DNA of 25,381 nucleotides from JAFALX01 sp050734185 (GCA_050734185.1 JBOHUE010000183.1:1-25381); one strand, 5' to 3'; numbered from the stretch's first letter, positions 1 to 8,632 are shown. Notes: generated by a model not told the origin, from the sequence alone. A program made the numbers and translations.

Positions 1-848
1 AGCTTGAACCGGCCGACCTTCGACAGGTCGAACCGGCGCCCGTTGAAGAAGAGCGACGTCAGCAGGTTGCGCGCGTTCTCCACCGTGGGCGGATCGCCCG
101 GGCGGATCTTGCGGTACAGCTCGATCAGCGCCTCCTCGACGGACGAGCTCGGGTCCTTCTCGAGCGTGGCCGCGACGTACTGGTGCTCGGGATCGCTGTC
201 CTGCTCGGCGAAGAACGCCTTGATGTCGTCGTTGCTCGCGTAGCCCAGCGCGCGCACCAGCGTGGTGACCGGCACCTTGCGCTTGCGATCGATCTTCACC
301 GTCAGCAGGTCCTTGCTCGAGGTCTCGATCTCGAGCCAGGCTCCGCGGTTCGGAATCAGCTTCGCGGCGAAGAGCAGCCGGCCGCTCGTCCTGTCCTCGG
401 TGGAGGTGAAGTACACGCCCGGCGACCGCACGAGCTGCGACACCACGACGCGCTCTGTGCCGTTGACGATGAACGTGCCCTCGGGGGTCATCATGGCGAA
501 GTCGCCCATGAAGACCTCCGCCTCCTTGATCTCGCCCGCGTTCTCACCGGTCTTGATGTGCAGTCGCGTGTTGATGCGCAGCGGCGCCGAGAAGGTCATG
601 TCGCGCTGGCGGCACTCCTCCTCGTCGTACTTGGGCTGGCCGAACTCGTAATCGAGAAAGCGCAGCTCGTAGTTCTTGCCGGTGTAGTCGGTGATCGGGT
701 TTATCTCGTTGAAGAGCTCCCGAAGCCCCTCCCGTTTGAACCACTCGAATGAATCCAGTTGCGTCTGGATCAGGTTTCCGACCTCAAGCTTGTCCGCAAT
801 GCGTCCATAGCTGAGGCGAGCGGAAGGAGTGGTGGCGGAAAGCACCAT
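1..848 (-). CDS. rpoB: RNA polymerase beta subunit, N-terminal part (cut by window edge)
   Basis: The beta subunit forms half of the active-site cleft of RNA polymerase. Reading the minus strand from ATG at 848 gives 282 codons without a stop up to the window edge, about a quarter of the usual 1100-1300 residues. The visible part is the N-terminal beta lobe and protrusion: F-x-W-F near residues 34-37, TPEGTFIVNG at 121-130, then TERVVVSQLVRSPGVYF, a near-invariant beta signature. The rifampicin region lies outside the window. The start is supported by a GGAGGAA ribosome site (858-864) with 9-nt spacing. It follows rplL by 249 nt, the usual rplJL-rpoBC order, so rpoC probably lies further left. 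Identity is certain. Confidence 0.97.
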   Translation of the reverse strand, partial: MVLSATTPSARLSYGRIADKLEVGNLIQTQLDSFEWFKREGLRELFNEINPITDYTGKNYELRFLDYEFGQPKYDEEECRQRDMTFSAPLRINTRLHIKTGENAGEIKEAEVFMGDFAMMTPEGTFIVNGTERVVVSQLVRSPGVYFTSTEDRTSGRLLFAAKLIPNRGAWLEIETSSKDLLTVKIDRKRKVPVTTLVRALGYASNDDIKAFFAEQDSDPEHQYVAATLEKDPSSSVEEALIELYRKIRPGDPPTVENARNLLTSLFFNGRRFDLSKVGRFK

Positions 849-1097
849 ATGCTAGAGTTCCTCCGAAGAGAAATGCGCGCGGGCACGCGCAGCGAGCGGC
901 ACAGAGCCGTATCGTAGCAAATCTAGCCCGCGCGTGATAGTCTACTGCGCCCTTTCAGTGGGTTGAGCCGAAGTGATAAGGTTCCCCGCGTTTGTGTAAG
1001 CCAAACATTGCTGTTTGCGCACCAAACACACCAAACGATGCGCGCACTCCGGCCCTGCAACAGTTAAAAGGAGGCGTGCTCCGGCTGGCCGCGGTCG
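849..1097 (-). promoter_or_regulatory. rplL-rpoB intergenic region with a weak attenuator-like hairpin
   Basis: This 249-nt gap contains no convincing gene. On the minus strand, just after the rplL stop, GGAG-CACGC-CTCC (1082-1070) can form a 4-bp hairpin followed at once by TTTT (1069-1066). That resembles a weak intrinsic terminator. In many bacteria the rplL-rpoB gap holds a partial attenuator that lowers rpoBC expression relative to the ribosomal genes, so the position fits. Further on there are three CCAAAC copies on the plus strand (1001, 1022, 1031), two of which pair with nearby GTTTG (990-994 and 1013-1017) as small hairpins. I saw no convincing internal promoter. The function is inferred. 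Confidence 0.35.
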
Positions 1098-1487
1098 CTA
1101 TTTGATTTCGGCGGACGCACCGGCCTCGGTGAGCTTGGCGAGGGTCGCGTCGGCGTCGGCCTTGTTCACGCCCTCGCGCACCGGCTTCGGCGCGCTGTCG
1201 ACCAGGTCCTTTGCTTCCTTGAGACCGAGGCCGGTGATCTCGCGGACCGCCTTGATGACGTTGATCTTGGCGTCGCCGGCCTTGGTGAGGATGACGGTGA
1301 ACTCGGTCTGCTCCTCGACCGCCTCGGCTGCCGCTCCGCCTGCCGGCGCCGCCGCAACGGCCACCGGGGCCGCGGCCTTCACGCCCAGCTTCTCCTCCAT
1401 GAGCTTCACCGCGCTCACGACGTCGAGCACGGTCCAGGTCTGGAGGGCGTCGACGAACTCCTCTGGGGTCAGGGTCTTGCTTGCCAT
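1098..1487 (-). CDS. rplL: 50S ribosomal protein L7/L12
   Basis: L7/L12 forms the multimeric stalk of the 50S subunit that recruits and activates the translational GTPases, including EF-G and EF-Tu encoded in this window. The 129-residue product has the expected three parts: an N-terminal dimerisation helix region (about 1-35), a flexible Ala/Pro/Gly hinge (about 38-55), and a C-terminal domain (about 60-129) with the EFTVIL, KINVIKAVREITGLGLKEAKDLV signature split across two helices. An AAGGAG ribosome site lies 9 nt before the ATG. It sits 36 nt after rplJ, the standard L10-L12 pair whose products assemble together. Length is normal (120-130). Confidence 0.97.
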   Translation of the reverse strand: MASKTLTPEEFVDALQTWTVLDVVSAVKLMEEKLGVKAAAPVAVAAAPAGGAAAEAVEEQTEFTVILTKAGDAKINVIKAVREITGLGLKEAKDLVDSAPKPVREGVNKADADATLAKLTEAGASAEIK

Positions 1488-1523
1488 CTCTGTCTGCTCC
1501 TTCTTATCGGTGTCGTGTTGCGC

Positions 1524-2078
1524 TCAGGCCGCCTCGAGCCGCTCGCGGTAGGCGTCGAGCGTGGCGGCGAAGTTGCTGAGGATCGAGTTGAGCGACACGG
1601 CGAGGGTCGTGAGCGGCGATAGCAGCGCGCCCGCCAGCTGGGCAAGCAGCACCTCGCGGGAGGGGAGCTCGGCGAGGCTGCGGACGGCGGCCTGGTCGAG
1701 CACCCGGCCCTCGGCCAGGCCCGCGACCATGGGCGCCATGCGGTTCGCCCGGTAGTAATCGGCGAGCACGCGCGCTGGGGTGGAGAGCTCCCCGTAGCCG
1801 ACCGCCAGCCCCACCGGGCCGGCGAGCACCGAGCTGAAGTCGCCCACGCCTGCCTCCGCGGCCGCGCGGCGCGCGAGCGTGTTCTTGACCACCACGTAGT
1901 CCACGCCCTCGGCGCGGAGCTTCCGGCGCAGGTCCTCGAGCTGCTTGACCGTCAGCCCGCGGTAGTCGGTCACCACCGCCGACGTGGCGCGGCTCAGCAG
2001 CTCGGTGAGCCGGGCGACCGACTCCTGCTTGCGCGACCCGGCGCGCATCGGGGCCGCCTCGTTCGTGGCTGCGGGCAT
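1524..2078 (-). CDS. rplJ: 50S ribosomal protein L10
   Basis: L10 anchors L7/L12 dimers to 23S rRNA at the base of the stalk. The 184-residue product shows family hallmarks: VVTDYRGLTVKQLEDLRRKLR near residues 35-55, the VVKNTLARRA RNA-binding segment near 62-71, and an Ala/Leu-rich C-terminal helix that binds L12. It has a short extra N-terminus of about 15 residues before the canonical start of the fold; ATG at 2078 has a GAGGACA ribosome site upstream. The gene is first in its transcription unit here. rplK and rplA, which often precede it, are absent; the divergent rpsL promoter lies there instead. An L10-type leader upstream implies autoregulation by L10(L12)4. Confidence 0.97.
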   Translation of the reverse strand: MPAATNEAAPMRAGSRKQESVARLTELLSRATSAVVTDYRGLTVKQLEDLRRKLRAEGVDYVVVKNTLARRAAAEAGVGDFSSVLAGPVGLAVGYGELSTPARVLADYYRANRMAPMVAGLAEGRVLDQAAVRSLAELPSREVLLAQLAGALLSPLTTLAVSLNSILSNFAATLDAYRERLEAA

Positions 2079-2089
2079 CTGGGGTGTCC

Positions 2090-2225
2090 TCGGGTGGGCG
2101 CGCCGGCCGGACGCCGAGGGAAGGGTCAGGGTGCGCGCCGTGGCGCGCGACCCTCACGCCCACCTGCGCAGGAGATTGAGCGGGAAAGCACCCGCGCCTG
2201 CGGTCTTCGGCGAACGGACGACAGC
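2090..2225 (-). ncRNA. Ribosomal protein L10 leader RNA (rplJL leader)
   Basis: On the minus strand upstream of rplJ, GCCGAAGACCGCAGGCGC (2211 to 2194) is followed by CCTGCGCAGGTGGGC (starting at 2172). The GAAGACCGCAGG...CCTGCGCAGG pattern is the hallmark of the L10 leader family in Gram-positive and related bacteria, where the L10-L12 complex binds its own mRNA. Downstream there is a strong stem between AGGGT-GCGCGC (2128-2138) and GCGCGC-ACCCT (2143-2154, one bulge), which may be the expression platform. It has no T-tract, so a translational or RNA-stability mechanism is more likely than simple termination. The exact limits are estimated. Confidence 0.75.
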
Positions 2226-2246
2226 GTCGTCTGTTGGTCGGCGGTG

Positions 2247-2255
2247 AGAGTAGCA
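2247..2255 (-). promoter_or_regulatory. Probable rplJ promoter (extended -10)
   Basis: On the minus strand the sequence TGCTACTCT (2255 to 2247) matches an extended -10 element: TG, one base, then TACTCT, which keeps the key T1, A2 and T6 of TATAAT. No good -35 hexamer lies at 16-18 nt, which extended -10 promoters tolerate. Transcription would start near 2240, giving a leader of about 160 nt that contains the whole L10 motif. That fit is the main support. Confidence 0.35.
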
Positions 2256-2298
2256 CGAGGCCAGTCGCGCCGAGCTGACACGTGAGGCAGTCCTGAAT

Positions 2299-2328
2299 TT
2301 GACGCACCTCCCGGATCGCTGCTAGTAT
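2299..2328 (+). promoter_or_regulatory. Sigma-70-type promoter of the str operon
   Basis: TTGACG (2299-2304) and TAGTAT (2323-2328) are separated by 18 nt. They match the TTGACA and TATAAT consensus at 5/6 and 4/6 positions, keeping T1, A2 and T6 of the -10. The predicted start near 2335 leaves a 5' UTR of about 75 nt before rpsL. It is the only strong promoter-like pair I see in front of the str genes, and it faces away from the rplJ promoter, so the two may compete for polymerase. Confidence 0.65.
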
Positions 2329-2334
2329 TTGCGG

Positions 2335-2409
2335 TCGCGCCACGAGCGATCATTGGTGTTTGCGCGCGCTGTTTCGTGGCAGTGCGCAAGTTCTTTAAAC
2401 GGTTCAGAC
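2335..2409 (+). promoter_or_regulatory. Structured 5' UTR of rpsL with crossing helices
   Basis: GCCACGA (2339-2345) is the exact complement of TCGTGGC (2374-2380). TTGCGC (2360-2365) is the exact complement of GCGCAA (2384-2389), with an extra CTG/CAG pairing inside it. The two helices cross (order a, b, a', b'), so they form either an H-type pseudoknot or two mutually exclusive folds. The region ends with an A/T-richer stretch directly before the GTG start and has no clear ribosome site. A regulatory role is inferred. Confidence 0.35.
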
Positions 2410-2790
2410 GTGCCCACCATCCAGCAACTGGTCCGCAAGGGTCGGGAGAAGCCGACCCACAAGACCAAGGCCCCCGCTCTCCGCGGCAGCCCCCAGCGCC
2501 GCGGCGTGTGCGTGCGCGTCTACACAACCACTCCCAAGAAGCCGAACTCGGCCCTGCGGAAGGTCGCGCGCGTCCGGCTGACCACCAAGGTCGAGGTCAC
2601 CGCGTACATCCCGGGGATCGGGCACAACCTGCAGGAGCACTCGGTGGTGCTCATCCGTGGCGGTCGCGTGAAAGACCTGCCCGGTGTGCGCTACCACGTC
2701 ATCCGCGGCACGCTGGATACGGCCGGCACGCGCAACCGTAAGCAGGGCCGCAGCAAGTACGGGGCCAAGCGCGAGAAGCGCGGGTCCTAG
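2410..2790 (+). CDS. rpsL: 30S ribosomal protein S12
   Basis: S12 lies at the decoding centre and controls tRNA selection accuracy. The 126-residue product begins PTIQQLVRKGR after a GTG start. That is the universal S12 N-terminus and fixes the start at 2410, although the frame is open further upstream. TTTPKKPNSALRKVARVRL carries the conserved lysine near residue 43, and GGRVKDLPGVRYH carries the lysine near 88; both classical streptomycin-resistance positions look wild type. No clear Shine-Dalgarno sequence precedes the GTG. It is the first gene of the plus-strand supercluster and is followed after 2 nt by rpsG. Confidence 0.97.
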   Translation: MPTIQQLVRKGREKPTHKTKAPALRGSPQRRGVCVRVYTTTPKKPNSALRKVARVRLTTKVEVTAYIPGIGHNLQEHSVVLIRGGRVKDLPGVRYHVIRGTLDTAGTRNRKQGRSKYGAKREKRGS

Positions 2791-2792
2791 CC

Positions 2793-3263
2793 ATGCCACG
2801 CCGCGCGCGCGTCACTCGACGCGTCATCCTGCCTGACCCCATCTACGCCAACGTCGGCGTTGCGAAGTTCGTCAACTGCCTGATGATCAAGGGCAAGAAG
2901 AGCATCGCGCAGCAGATCCTCTACGACGCGTTCGAGCGCATCCGGCGTTCCTCACGAAAGGAGCCGCTGGACGTGTTCGACCAGGCGATGCGCAACGTCA
3001 CGCCGGTGATCGAGGTGAAGCCGAAGCGCGTCGGCGGCGCGACGTACCAGGTGCCGGTTGAGATCCGGCATGACCGCCGCCAGGCGCTGGCGCGCCGCTG
3101 GATCATTCGCTACGCGCGCGGCCGCAGCGGACGAAGCATGAGCGACAAGCTCGCTTCGGAGCTGATGGACGCCGCCAACGGCGTCGGGGCGTCGATCAAG
3201 CGGAAGGAAGACACGCACAAGATGGCGGAGTCCAACCGAGCCTTCACGCACTTCCGTTATTAG
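2793..3263 (+). CDS. rpsG: 30S ribosomal protein S7
   Basis: S7 nucleates assembly of the 30S head and contacts the E site. The 156-residue product has the standard length and signatures: MPRRARVTRR at the start, NCLMIKGKKSIAQQILYDAF near 28-47, the beta-hairpin VGGATYQVPVEIRHDRRQALARRWI near 80-105, and a C-terminal KREDTHKMAESNRAFTHFRY. The spacing to rpsL is 2 nt and to fusA 9 nt, the normal str order. In enterobacteria S7 represses this operon by binding the rpsL-rpsG gap; here that gap is too short for such a site. Confidence 0.97.
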   Translation: MPRRARVTRRVILPDPIYANVGVAKFVNCLMIKGKKSIAQQILYDAFERIRRSSRKEPLDVFDQAMRNVTPVIEVKPKRVGGATYQVPVEIRHDRRQALARRWIIRYARGRSGRSMSDKLASELMDAANGVGASIKRKEDTHKMAESNRAFTHFRY

Positions 3264-3272
3264 GTCGGTGTG

Positions 3273-5360
<2,088 letters not shown>

Positions 5361-5370
5361 AGGACAGGAG

Positions 5371-6561
5371 ATGGCCAAGAAGAAGTACGCAAGCACCAAG
5401 CCCCACGTGAACGTCGGCACCATTGGTCACATCGACCACGGGAAGACGACACTTACAGCGGCGATCACCAAGACGCTGGCCGAGCGTGTCGGCGGGGACA
5501 ACAGCTTCGTCGCCTTCGATCAGATCGACAACGCGCCCGAAGAGAAGGCGCGCGGTATCACCATCGCCACGGCGCACGTGGAGTACGAGACCGCGAACCG
5601 TCACTACGCGCACGTCGACTGCCCCGGCCACGCTGACTACATCAAGAACATGATCACCGGCGCGGCGCAGATGGACGGCGCCATTCTCGTCGTGGCGGCC
5701 ACCGACGGTCCCATGCCACAGACGCGCGAGCACATCCTGCTGGCCCGTCAGGTCGGCGTGCCGTACATCGTGGTCGCCCTGAACAAGGTCGACGCGGTCG
5801 ACGACGAGGAGCTGCTCGAGCTCGTCGAGCTCGAGGTCCGCGAGCTGCTCTCGCGCTACGAGTTCCCCGGCGACGACATCCCCGTCGTGCGCGTCTCGGC
5901 GCTGAAGGCGCTCGAGGGTGAGAAGGACTCGGGCGACGGGATCATGACCCTGATGGAGGCGGTCGACTCGTACATCCCGGTGCCCGACCGTCCCATCGAC
6001 AAGCCGTTCATGATGCCGATCGAGGACGTGTTCTCGATCGAAGGCCGCGGCACCGTGGTGACCGGCCGCATCGAGCGCGGGGTCGTCAAGGTGAACGAGC
6101 AGGTCGAGACCGTGGGCATCCGCGACACCGGCAAGACCACGGTCACCGGCGTCGAGATGTTCCACAAGCTCGTCGACACCGGCGAGGCCGGCATGAACGT
6201 GGGCTGCCTGCTGCGCGGTGTGAAGCGCGAGGATGTCGAGCGTGGCCAGGTTCTGGCCAAGCCCGGCACGATCACGCCGCACACGAAGTTCAAGGCCCAG
6301 GTGTATGTGCTGAGCAAGGACGAGGGTGGCCGGCACACGCCGTTCTTCCCCGGCTACCGCCCGCAGTTCTACATCCGGACCACCGACGTCACCGGATCCA
6401 TCTCGCTGCCCGACGGCATGGAGATGGTCATGCCCGGCGACAACGTCGAGATGGGCATCGAGCTGATCACGCCCATCGCCGTCGAGGACGGTATGCGTTT
6501 CGCCATTCGCGAGGGCGGACGGACTGTCGGCGCGGGAGCGGTGACGAGCATCGAGACATGA
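5371..6561 (+). CDS. tuf: Elongation factor Tu
   Basis: EF-Tu delivers aminoacyl-tRNA to the ribosomal A site as a GTP complex. The 396-residue product begins MAKKKYASTKPHVNVGTIGH and has GHIDHGKTTL (P-loop), RGITIATAHVEYE (switch I), DCPGHADYIKNM (switch II), NKVD and a SALKALEG G5 motif. Domain II has RGTVVTGRIERG, and domain III ends GGRTVGAGAV. The start at 5371 has AGGA 6 nt upstream; the longer open frame upstream overlaps fusA and lacks homology. It is the last str gene, followed by an unusual 193-nt structured gap before rpsJ. Any second tuf copy would be outside this window. Confidence 0.97.
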   Translation: MAKKKYASTKPHVNVGTIGHIDHGKTTLTAAITKTLAERVGGDNSFVAFDQIDNAPEEKARGITIATAHVEYETANRHYAHVDCPGHADYIKNMITGAAQMDGAILVVAATDGPMPQTREHILLARQVGVPYIVVALNKVDAVDDEELLELVELEVRELLSRYEFPGDDIPVVRVSALKALEGEKDSGDGIMTLMEAVDSYIPVPDRPIDKPFMMPIEDVFSIEGRGTVVTGRIERGVVKVNEQVETVGIRDTGKTTVTGVEMFHKLVDTGEAGMNVGCLLRGVKREDVERGQVLAKPGTITPHTKFKAQVYVLSKDEGGRHTPFFPGYRPQFYIRTTDVTGSISLPDGMEMVMPGDNVEMGIELITPIAVEDGMRFAIREGGRTVGAGAVTSIET

Positions 6562-6754
6562 GCATCGACATGCATGACGGCACCAACACATCGCTCCGTG
6601 AGACCACGGCGTCGGACCGCCCTGCGGTCCGCGCCTTGCACTCGGCGAGCCCTGTGCTCCGAGGGCGCGTGGCTCGCCTCCGTGAAGGTCTCACTTCGGA
6701 TGTGCCGGCGCCGTCTGCTGTCACCGCTCACGCCCGAGGTCTCATCTAGCTCTC
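6562..6754 (+). ncRNA. Candidate structured leader RNA of the S10 operon
   Basis: This gap is the longest within the plus-strand cluster and is rich in exact complements. GTGAGACC (6598-6605) pairs perfectly with GGTCTCAC (6687-6694). Inside that closing helix, GGCG-t-CGGACCGC (6608-6620) pairs with GCGGTCCG-CGCC (6624-6635) around a CCT loop, and GGCGAGCC (6644-6651) pairs with GGCTCGCC (6671-6678). The result is a three-way junction. A second AGGTCTCA copy at 6737-6744, just before rpsJ, can also pair with TGAGACC (6599-6605). Switching between ribosomal protein-bound and free states is plausible. No covariance evidence is available from a single sequence. Confidence 0.5.
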
Positions 6755-7060
6755 ATGCCGCAGAAGATCCGTATCCGGCTCAAGGCGTACGACCATCGTG
6801 TGCTCGATCAGGCCGCGTCCAAGATCGTCGAGACCGCGACTCGTACGGGCACGCGCGTGGCCGGACCGGTTCCGTTGCCGACGAGCATCAACAAGTACAC
6901 GGTCATCCGGTCGCCGTTCATCGACAAGGACTCGCGCGAGCAGTTCGAGATGCGCACACACAAGCGCATCCTCGACATCCTCGACGCGAACCCGCGTGTC
7001 GTTGATGCGCTGATGCGGCTGAACCTGCCCAGCGGCGTGAACATCGAGATCAAGCTGTGA
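6755..7060 (+). CDS. rpsJ: 30S ribosomal protein S10
   Basis: S10 is a 30S head protein and also the NusB partner in transcription antitermination. The 101-residue product has the usual length and sequence: KIRIRLKAYDHRVLDQA at 4-20, GPVPLPTSINKYTVIRSPFIDKDSREQFEMR in the extended loop region, then THKRILDILDANPRVVDALMRLNLPSGVNIEI. The start ATG at 6755 matches the family start. The upstream ribosome site is poor: a GAGGT at 6736-6740 is about 14 nt away. It is the first S10-operon gene and overlaps rplC by GTGA. Confidence 0.96.
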   Translation: MPQKIRIRLKAYDHRVLDQAASKIVETATRTGTRVAGPVPLPTSINKYTVIRSPFIDKDSREQFEMRTHKRILDILDANPRVVDALMRLNLPSGVNIEIKL

Positions 7061-7698
7061 GTCGCGGACTTCTCGCCCGCAAGGTGGGCATGACCCAGAT
7101 CTTCACCGAGGAGGGCACCGTGGTTGCGGTCACGGTCCTTCTCGCGGACAGCTGTCGTGTGGTGCAGCGCAAGACGCAGGGCACCGACGGCTACGATGCG
7201 CTGCAGATCGGGTTCGGTGAGCGCAAGCCGCGCAAGACGCCCAAGGCGTTGCTGGGTCATTTCAAGCGCGCCGGGCTGCAACCGCAGCGCCGGCTCACCG
7301 AGCTGCGCGATGCGGGCGACGTCGCCGTCGGCACACAGCTGCGCGTGGACATGTTCAGTGCCGGCCAGCGGATCAACGTCACCGGCGTGACCCAGGGCAA
7401 GGGCTTCTCCGGCCAGCACAAGCGACACAACTTCAAGCGCGGCCCTGTCACCCACGGCTCGCACAACATCAAGCAGCCGGGGTCGATCGGTTCCACCGAC
7501 GCGGCGCGCGTGTTCAAGGGCATGCGCATGGCCGGACAGCACGGCGCTACGCAGGCGACGGTTCGAAACCTCGAGGTGGTTCGCGTTGACCGCGAGCGCG
7601 ACCTGCTGCTGGTCCGCGGCGCGGTGCCCGGACACAAGAACGCCGTGGTGCTCGTGCGCGACGTCGATCGCGACGCCGTGCTGGAGGCGGGCTCGTGA
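7057..7698 (+). CDS. rplC: 50S ribosomal protein L3
   Basis: L3 is an early 50S assembly protein whose extended loop reaches the peptidyl-transferase centre. The 213-residue product starts at a GTG overlapping the rpsJ stop (GTGA) and begins SRGLLARKVGMTQIF, the canonical L3 N-terminus. The central loop has VTGVTQGKGFSGQHKRHNF, RGPVTHGSHN and PGSIGSTDAARVFKGMRMAGQ, followed by the C-terminal VRGAVPGHKNAVVLVR. The 4-nt overlap indicates translational coupling. Length is normal for the family (about 205-220). Confidence 0.97.
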   Translation: MSRGLLARKVGMTQIFTEEGTVVAVTVLLADSCRVVQRKTQGTDGYDALQIGFGERKPRKTPKALLGHFKRAGLQPQRRLTELRDAGDVAVGTQLRVDMFSAGQRINVTGVTQGKGFSGQHKRHNFKRGPVTHGSHNIKQPGSIGSTDAARVFKGMRMAGQHGATQATVRNLEVVRVDRERDLLLVRGAVPGHKNAVVLVRDVDRDAVLEAGS

Positions 7699-8318
7699 GC
7701 GAGGCGCGCGTCGTCGACTCCGCAGGGGCCGCCAAGGGTTCGATGACGCTTCCGGCGGCGATCTTCGACAGCACGGTGAACGTCGCCGTCATGCACCAGG
7801 CGCTGCTGCGCCAGCTCGCCAATGCTCGTCAGGGAACGCACGACACGAAGCGGCGTGGCGAGGTCTCGGGCGGCGGACGCAAGCCGTACCGCCAGAAGGG
7901 GACCGGCCGCGCGCGGCAAGGATCGATCCGCGCACCGCAGTGGGAGGGTGGCGGCATCGTTTTCGGGCCGCATCCGCGTTCGTACCGCGTCGACATGCCG
8001 CGCAAGCAGCGGCGCCTGGCACTGCGCGGCGCGCTCACCACGCGAGCGCAGGCGGGCGAGGTGCTCGTCGTCGAGGACTTCGCGTTGGAGGCGCCGCGGA
8101 CGCGCGCTGTGGTCGACCTGCTGCGCGCCGTCACGGCCGGACGCCGCGTGCTGCTCGTCCTCGGCTCGCACAACGAGATGCTCGAGAAGAGCGCGCGTAA
8201 CATCCCCGAGCTGAAGCTCGTGCTCGCCGGCAATCTCTCGGTTCGCGACCTGCTCACCGCGGAGACGGTCCTGATGACTCGTGACGCGATCGAGCACGTC
8301 GAGGCGGCATGGTCGTGA
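7695..8318 (+). CDS. rplD: 50S ribosomal protein L4
   Basis: L4 (L4/L1e family) lines the peptide exit tunnel near its constriction and in E. coli represses its own S10 operon. The 207-residue product has the loop signature ARQGTHDTKRRGEVSGGG, RKPYRQKGTGRARQGSIRAPQWEGGGIVFGPHPRSY, and a C-terminal globular part. The N-terminus carries about 10 extra residues before the conserved PAAIFD. The GTG start overlaps the rplC stop as GTGA. L4 is a natural candidate ligand for the structured leader upstream of rpsJ, by analogy only. Confidence 0.96.
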   Translation: MSEARVVDSAGAAKGSMTLPAAIFDSTVNVAVMHQALLRQLANARQGTHDTKRRGEVSGGGRKPYRQKGTGRARQGSIRAPQWEGGGIVFGPHPRSYRVDMPRKQRRLALRGALTTRAQAGEVLVVEDFALEAPRTRAVVDLLRAVTAGRRVLLVLGSHNEMLEKSARNIPELKLVLAGNLSVRDLLTAETVLMTRDAIEHVEAAWS

Positions 8319-8632
8319 GGGGTCGCACCTTCGACCAGGTGTTGCTGCGCCCCGTGGTGAGCGAGAAGTCGTACGCGGGGATGGCCGGCGGCAAGTACGT
8401 GTTCCGCTGCCATCCCGACGCGGACAAGGTGGAGATCCGGCGCGCGATCGAGGAGGCGTTCGCCGATCAGAAGATCACCGTGGTCGATGTCAACACCATC
8501 ACCGTGCGGGGCAAGACCCGCCAGCGCGCTCGCGGCACCATCCGCTTCCTGGGCAAGAGCCCGTCGTGGAAGAAGGCCATCGTGACGCTCGCGCCGGGTC
8601 AGAAGATTGAAGGACTCTTCGAAGGTGTCTAA
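8309..8632 (+). CDS. rplW: 50S ribosomal protein L23
   Basis: L23 sits at the tunnel exit and docks trigger factor, SRP and the translocon. The 107-residue product shows VLLRPVVSEKSYAGMAGGKYVFRC at 11-34, a central DKVEIRRAIEEAFA helix, VVDVNTITVRGKTRQRARGTIRFLGKSPSWKKAIVTLAPGQKI and a short tail. ATG at 8309 overlaps the end of rplD by 10 nt. The family is variable in sequence but the position between L4 and L2 makes the assignment firm. Confidence 0.95.
   Translation: MVVRGRTFDQVLLRPVVSEKSYAGMAGGKYVFRCHPDADKVEIRRAIEEAFADQKITVVDVNTITVRGKTRQRARGTIRFLGKSPSWKKAIVTLAPGQKIEGLFEGV

Noticed and set aside
2128..2154. Strong GC hairpin as a bidirectional terminator between rplJ and rpsL.
   Set aside because: No T-tract follows on either strand, and it lies inside the L10 leader between promoter and gene, so it is better explained as leader structure.
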